Shown here: piece after piece, positions 17,216-25,062 of the stretch
How the letters are laid out: the number at the start of each line of letters is the position of its first letter
Position numbering within the stretch: the first letter of the stretch is position 1
From: Oscillatoriales cyanobacterium
GTDB lineage: Bacteria > Cyanobacteriota > Cyanobacteriia > CACIAM-69d
Reading direction: 5' to 3'
Assembly: GCA_004292515.1 (NCBI GenBank)
Contig: RDXB01000042.1
Span: 1-64,000 of the forward strand
DNA length: 64,000 nucleotides
Notes under the pieces: generated by a model
Database searches by the model: none
Told to the model about the DNA's origin: nothing
The model's input: only the letters and a program-made list of their open reading frames with translations
Program-made: the position numbers and the translations under genes

Positions 17216-18934
17216 ATGGCAGGTCAGGGGCCAGCGAGTGAGCCAGGAGACTGGCAATCGCACTTCACCGGTTCAAACTTCACCGGTTCAAACTTTACCG
17301 GTTCAAACTTCATCGATCCAAATTTGACCGGTTCAAACTTTACCGGTTCAAACTTTACCGGTTTAAACTTCACCGATCCAGGCCGTTTGATCGATCGCTT
17401 TGTGGTGACCGCAGCCCAAATGCAGGCGATCGAGCAGCGGCTGTTTGCGGCCGGAATGCCCGTGGCGGCCTTGATGGAAAAGGTGGCCGGGGCGATTGCT
17501 CGACGGGTGATGGCCTGGCAGCCACGCGATCGGGGGCGGCGCGTGGGGGTGCTGGCGGGGCCGGGCCACAACGGCGGTGATGCCTTGGTGGTGGCCCGGG
17601 AGCTGCACCTGCGAGGCTATCAGGTGACGGTTTATCTGCCTCTGTTCGATCGCCTCAAGCCCCTGACCCAAAACCATGCTCAATATGCCGCCAGTTTGGG
17701 CATCCCGATCGGTACAGACCCAGCCCCGATCGTGGCGGCGGATTGGATTGTAGACGGCCTGTTTGGTTTTGGGCTAGAGCGCCCGATCGCTGGCCCCCTA
17801 GCCCAGGCGATCGCGCAAATTAACGACAGCGGCCGGCCGATCGTCAGCATTGATCTACCCTCGGGGCTACATACCGATCGTGGGGCCGTGCTGGGTACGG
17901 CCATTCGCGCGGATCTCACCCTCTGTTTGGGTTTGTGGAAACGGGGGCTGTTAGTCGATCGATCACTGGATTGGATCGGAACTCCTGAGTTGATCGATTT
18001 TGATTTGCCCCTCGCAGACATCACAGCGGTGTTGGGCGATCGGCCGGCCCTGCAACGAATGGAGGCCCAATTAGCCCAACTGCCCCTACACCGACCCGCC
18101 GCCACCCACAAATATCAACAGGGGCATTTATTGCTGGTGGTCGGTTCCGCAGTCTATGGGGGGGCAGCGATCTTGGCAGCGCTGGGGGCCAGAGCCAGCG
18201 GGGTGGGCATGGTGACGATCGCCGTTCCCGCAAGCTTGAAACCCCTAGTGGTGGCTCGTTTGCCCGAAGCCCTGGTGGTCGCCTGTCCCGAAACACCTAC
18301 CGGCGCGATCGCCAGTTTGGAACCGCTCAACCTCGATTGGCAGCGCTACGACGCGATCGCGGCCGGCTGCGGCTTGGGCCCCGACATTGAGCCAGTATTG
18401 CAAGTCCTTTGGCAGAGTGGTCGCCCGTTAGTACTCGATGCTGACGGTTTAAACGGCTTGGCCACCCTGGGCTGGCAGGAGCGATCGGCTCCCGTGGTGT
18501 TGACCCCACACCCTGGCGAGTTTCGGCGACTCTTTCCCGACTTGGCCCAAGCCACCGATGACCCGATCGACCGGGCCCAACAGGCGGCCCAACAGACCGG
18601 GGCGATCGTCCTGCTTAAGGGGGCGCGATCGGTCATTGGTGAACCCGGCGGCAGTGGGTGGATTATTCCTGAGAGCACGCCGGCCCTAGCTCGGGGTGGC
18701 AGTGGTGACGTGTTGGCAGGCCTGTTGGGCGGCCTAATTGCCCAGCGCCAACCGCCCACTTCCGCCGAGTGGGGACAGCTCGCGGCCACGGCCGCTTGGT
18801 GGCACGCCCAAGCTGGATTACGGGCAGTGGGCGATCGCTCAGTTCTAGGCGTGGACGGAGCCACCTTGGCTGAGGCATTGTTCGCAGTCGCCCGCGATCG
18901 CCAGCCCCCTCCCCAATCACCAAAAGACGCTTAG
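17216..18934 (+). CDS. nnr: Bifunctional NAD(P)H-hydrate epimerase / ADP-dependent dehydratase with pentapeptide extension
   Basis: Repairs hydrated NADH and NADPH. The epimerase half (YjeF_N, about 60-275) has MQAIEQRLFAAGMPVAALME, GPGHNGGDALVVARELHLRG and SIDLPSGLHTDRG. The kinase-fold dehydratase half (about 285-560) has GHLLLVVGSAVYGGAA, VLTPHPGEF and the terminal GGSGDVLAG signature. The ATG at 17216 is preceded by TAGGAG. Residues about 17-56 are an extra segment made of eight pentapeptides of the form S-N-F-T-G, encoded by nearly identical 15 bp units; this matches the pentapeptide-repeat consensus and is not part of the normal enzyme. Confidence 0.93.
   Translation: MAGQGPASEPGDWQSHFTGSNFTGSNFTGSNFIDPNLTGSNFTGSNFTGLNFTDPGRLIDRFVVTAAQMQAIEQRLFAAGMPVAALMEKVAGAIARRVMAWQPRDRGRRVGVLAGPGHNGGDALVVARELHLRGYQVTVYLPLFDRLKPLTQNHAQYAASLGIPIGTDPAPIVAADWIVDGLFGFGLERPIAGPLAQAIAQINDSGRPIVSIDLPSGLHTDRGAVLGTAIRADLTLCLGLWKRGLLVDRSLDWIGTPELIDFDLPLADITAVLGDRPALQRMEAQLAQLPLHRPAATHKYQQGHLLLVVGSAVYGGAAILAALGARASGVGMVTIAVPASLKPLVVARLPEALVVACPETPTGAIASLEPLNLDWQRYDAIAAGCGLGPDIEPVLQVLWQSGRPLVLDADGLNGLATLGWQERSAPVVLTPHPGEFRRLFPDLAQATDDPIDRAQQAAQQTGAIVLLKGARSVIGEPGGSGWIIPESTPALARGGSGDVLAGLLGGLIAQRQPPTSAEWGQLAATAAWWHAQAGLRAVGDRSVLGVDGATLAEALFAVARDRQPPPQSPKDA
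17264..17383 (+). repeat. 15 bp tandem repeat (8 units) encoding pentapeptides
   Basis: Eight consecutive 15 bp units of the type TTCACCGGTTCAAAC. Units 1-3 and 5-7 differ by only one or two bases; units 4 and 8 carry ATCGATCC variants. They encode FTGSN-type pentapeptides in the N-terminal extension of the NAD(P)HX repair enzyme. Confidence 0.9.
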
Positions 18935-18941
18935 GAACAGC

Positions 18942-19090
18942 CTAGAATTTGTCGTCATTTCCTGGCATGGGACACAAACGGTTGATTGTCCTGACCCCAG
19001 CCGTCGTAACAAGGGGCTTAAGCCCCTTGCTCCCCAACGATTTCGTCACGGTGGAATCAGGGTTTCAGACGGTTTGACGACAGGCCCTAA
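18942..19090 (-). repeat. MITE-1 copy B, inserted in an older copy
   Basis: A reverse-oriented MITE-1: ends CTAGAATTTGTCGTCA and TGACGACAGGCCCTAAG, centre CAAGGGGCTTAAGCCCCTTG at about 19011-19030. Immediately after the right end, 19088-19150 continues with AAGCCCCTTACTCCCTAACG and a degraded right half, as expected if B had inserted into the centre of an older element. Confidence 0.75.
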
Positions 19091-19268
19091 GCCCCTTACT
19101 CCCTAACGATCGCCTCACGACGGAATCCCGATGTGGGGCGGCGTGACGACCAGCCCGATGGCTGCTGATGCGGCGTGCCACCAGTGGCTCGGCCGCGCCC
19201 GATCGCCCTGGATGGGTAAACCGTACTCAGCTCGCTTACAGGGATCGTTGACGATTATGAATTTTCTT

Positions 19269-19286
19269 GTTACATTTATTTACATA
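19269..19286 (+). promoter_or_regulatory. HLR1 element (probable RpaB-binding site)
   Basis: Two direct half-sites GTTACATT and TTTACATA are separated by two bases, an exact fit to the HLR1 consensus (G/T)TTACA(T/A)(T/A)-NN-(G/T)TTACA(T/A)(T/A) bound by the high-light response regulator RpaB. A third half-site, TTTACAAA, lies at 19299-19306. The element sits 36-53 bp ahead of the start codon of the Psb35-like gene, close enough to overlap the core promoter. Confidence 0.7.
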
Positions 19287-19321
19287 AAGCAACAAAGTTT
19301 TACAAACCCGTGGAGGTTGCT

Positions 19322-19555
19322 ATGGTTTTGCTCGTCGCCCTGTTTGTGATCGGTTGGATTGCCGCCGCCGTCCTGGGGACTCAAGCCTACTTCCTGGGCG
19401 AACAGACCAAGCCGATTCACGCTCGCAACTGGAACTCCGATGAGTTTGCCAACTTGTCCGAGTCCTTGACTGGCTCCGCGATCGACTACGATAACCGTCG
19501 CCCCGCCTACGCCTACGCCGTGGATGCGTACACCAGTCAGCAACTCCAGCGGTAG
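19322..19555 (+). CDS. Psb35-like photosystem II assembly protein
   Basis: A 77-residue protein with one N-terminal transmembrane helix (VLLVALFVIGWIAAAVLG) followed by a conserved YFLGEQTKPIHARNW stretch and an acidic/Tyr-rich tail. From memory this pattern matches the cyanobacterial Psb35 family (Synechocystis Ssl2148), which stabilises the CP47 assembly module with high-light-inducible proteins in the thylakoid membrane; the assignment rests on recall and is not certain. The ATG at 19322 has GGAGG 5 nt upstream. An HLR1 element precedes it, fitting light-stress control, and a strong terminator follows, so it is monocistronic. Confidence 0.72.
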   Translation: MVLLVALFVIGWIAAAVLGTQAYFLGEQTKPIHARNWNSDEFANLSESLTGSAIDYDNRRPAYAYAVDAYTSQQLQR

Positions 19556-19623
19556 TTGCCACCAAGGGCGCACACCGCGTCCTTGATGAACCGTCTAATC
19601 GTCATTTCAAAATTCTCCTCTCT

Positions 19624-19666
19624 CGACGGTCTTAGGTTAGGAACTTCCTACCTAGCCGTCGTTTTT
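19624..19666 (+). terminator. Rho-independent terminator of the Psb35-like gene
   Basis: Imperfect long hairpin: CGACGG...AGGTTAGGAA pairs with TTCCTACCTAGCCGTCG, and the stem is followed directly by TTTTTATT. Confidence 0.8.
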
Positions 19667-19904
19667 ATTGGCTTAATTTCTGCAGATTTACTAAACCCAA
19701 TTGACCAAAGCAGCCTTTTGATGCGCTTGCAGGGCAATCCAGCTTCGCAATCTCAATGGACAACCTGGGAGGGGTGTCTGAGAAGTATCTTGCGGCGAAG
19801 TATTTTGCGGCACAAGCCAATCACCAATCGTTGCAGAGACAAGGAGTTGAGGGCTTGTCATCCATTAGCCTGAAACCCTGGTTCCGCCATTAGCAGCCAT
19901 TAAT

Positions 19905-20171
19905 ATCAAAGTCACGGGCGGGATCAAAGTCACAGGCGGGCAGTCGGAGTCTTGAAACGGACTACGGAGGCAAGCGTTAATCCAGTTCGCTGATCTGTTG
20001 ATTAACCCTACCGATGAAGCGTCAACCCGTGGTCTATTCAAACAGCTCGGTTGTTCGGTTAGGGCCGGAATCCCCACGCCTTCAGACTGGAGAGGATGTC
20101 AATTTGGACTCTTCACGTTCAAGCCAAATACTCTGGGGAGGATGTCAATTTGGACTCCTCACGTTCAAGCC
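19905..20171 (+). mobile_element. Probable relic of an IS200/IS605 (TnpB-type) element right end
   Basis: No tnpB ORF remains. The stretch 19940-20102 resembles what follows tnpB in cyanobacterial IS605/IS1341-type elements: AACAGCTCGGTTGTTCGG, then CCGGAATCCCCACGCC, a hairpin region, and GGAGAGGATGTCAA at the putative right end. A 46 bp direct duplication (20089-20134 and 20135-20171 onward) repeats GAGGATGTCAATTTGGACT plus flank. An 18 bp duplication ATCAAAGTCACGGGCGGG occurs at 19905-19940. The similarity is recalled, not computed. Confidence 0.4.
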
Positions 20172-20216
20172 ACTCATTTCAGTTGGTTGTGCTACTAGAC
20201 CCAATCCGTGAGGATC

Positions 20217-21455
20217 TTAGGCGCTGAGGGGTTGCATGGCGCTAGGCACTAGTTGGTGGGCAACCAGCATGTCCGGTGTCCCCGTGGATGTCGTGGATGC
20301 TGCTGGGGAAAAGCGATGGAGTTGTCGCTCTACAACTTCCAAAATGCGGTTGTTGTCAGAGGCTTTGGACAAGAAATCCGAAGCATGCACGATTTTGGCC
20401 CGAACGCGATCGAACGCGCCATCACGCCCCGTCAAAATCACGATCGGCGTTTGCTCTAGGGACTTCACCCGGCGAATTTGTGCACAGATTTCGTAGCCAT
20501 TGGCCACCGGCATCACCACGTCCAGAAAAATTACATCGGGCTGCAACTCAATCAAGTGGGTCAAGGCCTGCACCGAGTCGCGCAATCCACAGAACCGATA
20601 GCCCGCAGCAGTGACAATTTGTTCCATCCGTTGCAACACTGCCAGGCTGTCGTCAATGCAGGCGACCAAGGGCACTCGCTCCGTCGGGTTGGCCGTGGCG
20701 GTGGTCAGCACGGGCTGCGGCTCAAAATCCTCCAGGTTCTCGAAGGTGATGGTTTCGGCGTTGAAGAAGTAGGTCAACATCCGCGTGGTAAAGCTCAGGG
20801 GCTGGTTGAGCTTGAGGGCAATATCCCAAAATGTCCGCCGTCCGTTAAACAGAGGTTGCAAGCTCAGGGCTGTGCGCTGCCGGCTGTCTTGGGGCGTGGG
20901 GGTGACGCTCAGTCGCAATCCATGATCCAGCCATTCACCAGCGGGATGATGGCTCGGCAGTCCTTGTTGCAGGTTGCGGGCTTCTTTGAGCAGTTCCTGA
21001 TGACGATCGGCAGGAATGAAGAGACCAGACTCCGCTACGGCGCAGTCGAGCAGGCGGGAGGCGCGGGCTTTCCAAGTGACGCGGGCTTGGGGATGGCAAG
21101 CGATGAGCGTGATTGCTTCTAGGGCCAAGCTGGCCAGAATGCCTTGGGCGCGACGGATATCCAACCGCCCGGCCAACACGGCGCGACTGAGGAGGGCATA
21201 TTCCCAAGGGTTATAGGAGATGGGGGCGTTGCCACTGGTGAGTTCGACCACGTCCACTTGTTGGCTGAAGAGGGCGCGCCGCCACCGCCGAACCCGGTGC
21301 TGATTGCCGGTGACACAGGCCAGATCTCCCTCCACAAACTCAAACTGCCACAGGTAGGGGGGGTGACTGACGACCAATGTGCCGGAGGCTTGGTTGTGAC
21401 TGATGGTGGCGATCGCCTTGGCCAAAGCTAGCAATGCTGCAAGTTGTGTGGACAT
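20217..21455 (-). CDS. PatA-type response regulator (PATAN domain plus receiver)
   Basis: 412 residues from the ATG at 21455, which has TTGGAG upstream (an in-frame start at 21488 adds 11 residues). The N-terminal ~230 residues match the PATAN region of PatA/PixG/TaxP-type cyanobacterial regulators (SGTLVVSHPPYLWQFEFVEGDLACVTG), a presumed protein-interaction module. The C-terminal receiver (about 255-375) has ACIDDSLAVL, phosphoacceptor Asp in DVIFLDVVMP, Thr in IVILTGRDG and Lys in DFLSKAS, all in place. Such proteins act in phototaxis, chemotaxis-like signalling or heterocyst patterning. It follows an EAL gene on the same strand (139 bp gap), suggesting a joint signalling unit. Confidence 0.85.
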   Translation of the reverse strand: MSTQLAALLALAKAIATISHNQASGTLVVSHPPYLWQFEFVEGDLACVTGNQHRVRRWRRALFSQQVDVVELTSGNAPISYNPWEYALLSRAVLAGRLDIRRAQGILASLALEAITLIACHPQARVTWKARASRLLDCAVAESGLFIPADRHQELLKEARNLQQGLPSHHPAGEWLDHGLRLSVTPTPQDSRQRTALSLQPLFNGRRTFWDIALKLNQPLSFTTRMLTYFFNAETITFENLEDFEPQPVLTTATANPTERVPLVACIDDSLAVLQRMEQIVTAAGYRFCGLRDSVQALTHLIELQPDVIFLDVVMPVANGYEICAQIRRVKSLEQTPIVILTGRDGAFDRVRAKIVHASDFLSKASDNNRILEVVERQLHRFSPAASTTSTGTPDMLVAHQLVPSAMQPLSA

Positions 21456-21594
21456 GATTGAGTTTCTCCAAAAGACAGTCACGGGCACCGATGTAGACTG
21501 CAGCCAGTATCTCAGGGTTTTGATGGGGTGAATGTAGTTATTTGGAATACATTCACTTGCTTGCTACCGGGGGGGTGGTGTCGTTCCAGGTCGC

Positions 21595-22701
21595 TTACTC
21601 GGGTGCGCCCAGGAAGGCAACGGCAGCAATTGCATCTAGGGGACGAGCGATCAGATATCCCTGGGCCATGTGACACCCAAGGGCCTTGAGGGCGTAGAGG
21701 TGTCTGAGGGATTCAACGCCTTCGGCTACTACCGATACGCCAAGGTGTCCTGCGAGTAAACCGATGATGCGAACCATTTCCCACTGCTCACGCACGATGA
21801 AGGAGCGATCGATCTTGAGGGCATCGATCGGGAACTCGTGCAGTCGGGCCAGGGAAGAATAGCCTGTTCCGAAATCGTCAATGTAGATCCGCACACCCAT
21901 GCGACGGAGTTCGTGCAGTCGCTCCAGCACCTCAGAGCCTGAATCCAACGCTCCCGATTCAGTGACTTCCAGCCGAAGGCATTTGGCTGCTAGACCGGTT
22001 TCTTGGAGAACGCTTTGCACCAATTCCACAATCCCTGGTTCCACCAACTGACAGGGCGACAGGTTGACGCTGACCCACAGATCTGGGCTGGCTACATCGT
22101 TGTTTTGCCAGGTTTTGAGCTGGGTGCAGGCTTCGCGAATGGCCCAAGCGCCCAAGGAAATAATGGCGCGGCTGGCTTCGGCAATGGGAATGAACTCATT
22201 GGGGCCAACCATTCCTCGGGCGGGGTGCTGCCAACGGGCGAGGGCTTCAAAGCCGATCGGCCGTCCGGTGTCGGTGCGGACAACGGGTTGGTAGAGCAGT
22301 GTAAATTCAACGCGGTCGATCGCCCCTTGTAGTTCGGCCTCAAGGCGGAGGCGGTCAATATCGGCGGGGGTTAGTACGTCACATTGAGGGGTTACATTGC
22401 CTTCGATCGCGGCGGCCAACCCGAGGAGGCGATGGGTATTGGATAGGGCAATTCGGAGCAATCGTTGGGAGTCAGGGCTACAGGCTTGAGCGTCGCGAGA
22501 CAGGAGGCAGAGTGCTCCGTGAATGGAGGCTAAGGACGATCGCAACTCGTAACCCAAGGATCCATTGGTAACGACTGGTTCGGTTTCAATCGGTTGCATT
22601 GCGACAACAGGCATGTCTGATGAATCGGGTTTCGTGAGAGTTCGCATCGTCTTAGCTCGCGATCGCGGAGAGTGCGTTCGTCTGCCGAGTTCATGCATCA
22701 A
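21595..22701 (-). CDS. EAL-domain cyclic-di-GMP phosphodiesterase with His-less kinase-like N-terminal helix pair
   Basis: The EAL domain (about residues 115-360) has the catalytic set: E in FEALARW, N in NLSPCQL, E in RLEVTES, the DD pair of IDDFGTGYSS, K in LKIDRSF, E in AEGVES and Q in QGYLIA. Hydrolysis of c-di-GMP to pGpG is therefore likely. No GGDEF domain is present. Residues about 45-105 (GYELRSSLASIHGALCLL ... LLRIALSNTHRLLGL) look like a histidine-kinase dimerisation helix pair in which the phospho-accepting His is Tyr. The start is uncertain: a Met at 22647 (MRTLTKPDSS) is an alternative. The PatA-type regulator lies downstream. Confidence 0.93.
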   Translation of the reverse strand: MMHELGRRTHSPRSRAKTMRTLTKPDSSDMPVVAMQPIETEPVVTNGSLGYELRSSLASIHGALCLLSRDAQACSPDSQRLLRIALSNTHRLLGLAAAIEGNVTPQCDVLTPADIDRLRLEAELQGAIDRVEFTLLYQPVVRTDTGRPIGFEALARWQHPARGMVGPNEFIPIAEASRAIISLGAWAIREACTQLKTWQNNDVASPDLWVSVNLSPCQLVEPGIVELVQSVLQETGLAAKCLRLEVTESGALDSGSEVLERLHELRRMGVRIYIDDFGTGYSSLARLHEFPIDALKIDRSFIVREQWEMVRIIGLLAGHLGVSVVAEGVESLRHLYALKALGCHMAQGYLIARPLDAIAAVAFLGAPE

Positions 22702-22925
22702 CCTAGTTAGAAAAAGTGAAAAACTCGAGAATAGTGAACGAAGGAAATCATTGGTAACAGAGGCAGACAGGGTGAGGAATTGACCGAGTTGCTGCGACCC
22801 CTGTTCACGGTAAGCGATCGCTCCCGTTGGAGGAGCGTTGCCAGCGCGGCTGGTTTACTCAGAGGAACCGACAGTGCTAGGATTTTGAATCGCGCGAACT
22901 AAGCGCCAACATCCGAGGTAAGTCC

Positions 22926-23123
22926 ATGCCTAAACTAAAAACTCGCAAGGCAGCCGCCAAGCGCTTTCGGAAGACTGGCAGCGGTAAGTTTGCCCGTCGC
23001 AGCGCCCTGCGTAGCCACTTGTTGGAAAAGAAGAGCGCCGTGCGTAAGCGTCGCCTAGCCGGTGCAGCACTGGTGCACGAGCGTGATGCAGACAACGTGC
23101 AATTGATGTTGCCGTATCTCTAG
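22926..23123 (+). CDS. rpmI: 50S ribosomal protein L35
   Basis: A 65-residue, highly basic ribosomal protein. The family signature is complete from [18 protein letters not shown] onward, through SHLLEKKS and the ending LMLPYL. It lies upstream of rplT in the order normally seen in bacteria; infC is not in this neighbourhood. The spacing to rplT is 213 bp, unusually long and rich in CAGTTGATTG repeats. Confidence 0.98.
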   Translation: MPKLKTRKAAAKRFRKTGSGKFARRSALRSHLLEKKSAVRKRRLAGAALVHERDADNVQLMLPYL

Positions 23124-23336
23124 GGGTCATCGCCTCGATCGCGATCGACGGTTAGCAATCAGCTTTGATGCCCTAACCGTTGGCTAACCGCAAGAAGGCT
23201 GACTGCTAGTCGTCGCCGCATTGTTTTGCTCAGTTGATTGCTGCTCAGTTGATTGTTTTGCTTGCTTGTTCGCTTGGTTTTGTTGATCAGTTAATTTCGT
23301 TTCGTATTGCTTTAAGCCAAAGCAAGTTCAAGTCCT

Positions 23337-23699
23337 ATGGCACGTGTTAAGCGCGGCAATGTTGCTCGTAAGCGCCGCAAAAAGATTCTGAAGTTAGCGA
23401 AGGGCTTCCGTGGCTCCCATTCGCGTTTGTTCCGCAGTGCCAACCAACAGGTGATGAAGGCCCTGCGGAGTGCCTATCGCGATCGTCGTCGTCGCAAGCG
23501 CGATTTCCGTCGCTTGTGGATTGCACGGATCAACGCGGCAGCACGCACCAACGGCACCAGCTATAGCCAATTGGTCGGCAACCTGAAGAAGGCTGACATC
23601 TTGATCAACCGCAAGATGTTGGCCCAGTTGGCCGTGCTCGATCCGGCGGTCTTCAGCAAAGTGGCTGAAGCGGCTAGTCGTGCCAAGGCGGCGGGCTAG
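23337..23699 (+). CDS. rplT: 50S ribosomal protein L20
   Basis: A 120-residue basic protein that binds 23S rRNA and nucleates large-subunit assembly. Typical sequence: [30 protein letters not shown], and [15 protein letters not shown] near residue 70, ending in a slightly extended, Ala-rich tail. It is co-oriented with rpmI. A GC-rich hairpin follows about 75 bp downstream. Confidence 0.98.
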   Translation: MARVKRGNVARKRRKKILKLAKGFRGSHSRLFRSANQQVMKALRSAYRDRRRRKRDFRRLWIARINAAARTNGTSYSQLVGNLKKADILINRKMLAQLAVLDPAVFSKVAEAASRAKAAG

Positions 23700-23771
23700 C
23701 AGCCTCGCCCCGATCACTAGGATCGAAATTCGACTCTGGCGAGCCATTTGATTGAACCGCCAGACGCTAGC

Positions 23772-23800
23772 AGGGGGCGCGGGCGATCGCGCCCCTTGTT
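23772..23800 (+). terminator. GC-rich hairpin after rplT
   Basis: AGGGGGCGC pairs with GCGCCCCTT around a GGCGATC loop, followed by GTTGTTG. It is a strong stem with a poor T-tract; probably the end of the rpmI-rplT transcript. Confidence 0.55.
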
Positions 23801-23839
23801 GTTGAAGTTGCATGGGTTGCATCGGTTCTGGGCAAGTCA

Positions 23840-23881
23840 GGGGCGTTGGGCTGGGGGCGTTGGGCTGGGGGCGTTGGGCTG
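23840..23881. repeat. 14 bp tandem repeat, 3 units
   Basis: Three identical units of GGGGCGTTGGGCTG between rplT and the Ycf37-like gene. Confidence 0.9.
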
Positions 23882-23973
23882 GGATAGTTGCAAAGGTTTA
23901 ATCGGTTCGGGCTTTCAATTCTTTACTTCACAAAACACTTCTCAAAACATTGATCGAGCCACCATCAAGTGCT

Positions 23974-24492
23974 ATGGAAGACTCAGTAGGTGTTGTTTAC
24001 ATTTCAATTTTGGTGGGGCTGCTGGCGATCGTGGCCTTCTTTGTGCTGCGTCAGGTGATCAAGACTCGCCGCATTGAAAGCACGCTCAGCCGTCTCCAAA
24101 AGCTGATTAGCAAAAACGAAGCCACGGCCCAAACGTTCTACGAGTTGGGCAGCCTATACATGGATAAAAAAATGTATAGTCAGGCGATCGAACAGTTTCA
24201 GCGATCGCTCAAAATCGGCGACGACGAAGCCCCAGAAAACTTGGCGATCGTCTACAACGCCCTGGGATTTGGCTACATCACCCAAGACCAATTTGACCTG
24301 GCAATTCGGCAATATAAAGAAGCTGTCAAGATCAATGGTGGCTACGTAACCGCCTGGAATAACTTGGGATTTGCCTACGAGAAAAAGCAACTGTTTCAGC
24401 AGGCGATCGAAGCCTACGAAACAGCTCTTAAACTCGATGGCAAAAATAACACGGCCCAGCGACGGTTAGAGTCCCTGAAAAAGCGTGTTTAA
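23974..24492 (+). CDS. ycf37: Ycf37-like TPR protein (photosystem I assembly)
   Basis: 172 residues from the ATG at 23974; an in-frame upstream start adds 8. One N-terminal transmembrane helix (VYISILVGLLAIVAFFVL) is followed by a basic KTRR stretch and three TPR units (about 60-165; e.g. TFYELGSLYMDKKMYSQA, ALGFGYITQDQFDLAI, NNLGFAYEKKQLFQQAI). Size, topology and repeat order match cyanobacterial Ycf37, a thylakoid-associated factor for photosystem I assembly or stability; other membrane-anchored TPR proteins remain possible. No partner photosystem gene is adjacent. Confidence 0.7.
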   Translation: MEDSVGVVYISILVGLLAIVAFFVLRQVIKTRRIESTLSRLQKLISKNEATAQTFYELGSLYMDKKMYSQAIEQFQRSLKIGDDEAPENLAIVYNALGFGYITQDQFDLAIRQYKEAVKINGGYVTAWNNLGFAYEKKQLFQQAIEAYETALKLDGKNNTAQRRLESLKKRV

Positions 24493-24540
24493 CGTTTAGG
24501 TTTAGCGTTCAGGTTTAACGTTCAGGTTTAACATTCACTT
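24493..24540. repeat. 13-14 bp degenerate tandem repeat
   Basis: Four imperfect units of the type AACGTTCAGGTTT between the Ycf37-like gene and the next gene. Confidence 0.75.
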
Positions 24541-24564
24541 CACCGGTTTTGGAGCCGATCGACC

Positions 24565-25062
24565 ATGTTTGATATGGTGGCCACCTTGTTGAAAAATCCC
24601 CTATTCGCCAGCAACACGGGTGATTTGGGAGCAATGTTAGGAGTAGTGCAACAAATTGCCAGCCAGGGGGGCGGCGACCCAGCCACCACCCAAGCCTTGC
24701 TGGGGATTGTGGGTCGCTATCTACAAACCGGATTGCAAGCCCATCAGCAGGCGAATGGTGCTGATGAAACACAGGCCCTTGTCGATCGCCTGGGGGGCAC
24801 TGAGCCGAATGCAGAAGCCATTTCAGCCCTGTTGGATGCCCCCCAAGTCGAACAAATGATTGGGGAAATCGAGTCCCGAACTGGAATCCCAGCCGGTACG
24901 ATCGAGCCGTTGCTGCCTATGGCCGCGCCATTAGTTTTGAACTTTTTAAAGTCTAATGAACAGGGCAACTCGTTGCTGAGTGGCTATCTGGATCAAGATG
25001 CGGATGGAGATATTGATCTCTCGGATTTGATGGGTTTAGCGATGAAATATATCAATCGCTAG
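24565..25062 (+). CDS. DUF937-like conserved hypothetical protein with an EF-hand-like C-terminus
   Basis: A 165-residue soluble, Gly/Ala/Gln-rich helical protein. The opening LLKNPLFASNTGDL and the body of short amphipathic helices resemble DUF937/YidB-like proteins; I am not sure of the family. Near the C-terminus, LDQDADGDIDLSDLMGLA has the D-x-D-x-D-G-x-I-x-x-x-D spacing of a single EF-hand or dockerin-type calcium loop. The start at 24565 is an ATG shortly after the 14 bp tandem repeat. It probably has its own transcript or follows the Ycf37-like gene (72 bp apart). Function unknown. Confidence 0.7.
   Translation: MFDMVATLLKNPLFASNTGDLGAMLGVVQQIASQGGGDPATTQALLGIVGRYLQTGLQAHQQANGADETQALVDRLGGTEPNAEAISALLDAPQVEQMIGEIESRTGIPAGTIEPLLPMAAPLVLNFLKSNEQGNSLLSGYLDQDADGDIDLSDLMGLAMKYINR

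Noticed and set aside
19011..19030. CTTAAG-centred palindromes as simple terminators or REP elements
   Set aside because: They lack T-tracts, and where the flanks are intact they are the centre of a longer element with terminal inverted repeats (MITE-1), which explains them better.
19765..19790. Third MITE-2 copy (GGGGTGTCTGAGAAGTATC)
   Set aside because: Only one end is similar; no opposite end was found within 150 bp, so it is at best a fragment.
20089..20171. CRISPR-like direct repeat
   Set aside because: Only two copies, no regular spacers, no cas genes nearby; the duplication includes an IS605-type end.
23327..23336. tRNA T-loop-like GTTCAAGTCC before rplT
   Set aside because: No matching T-stem, acceptor stem or anticodon arm around it; it is the rplT leader.
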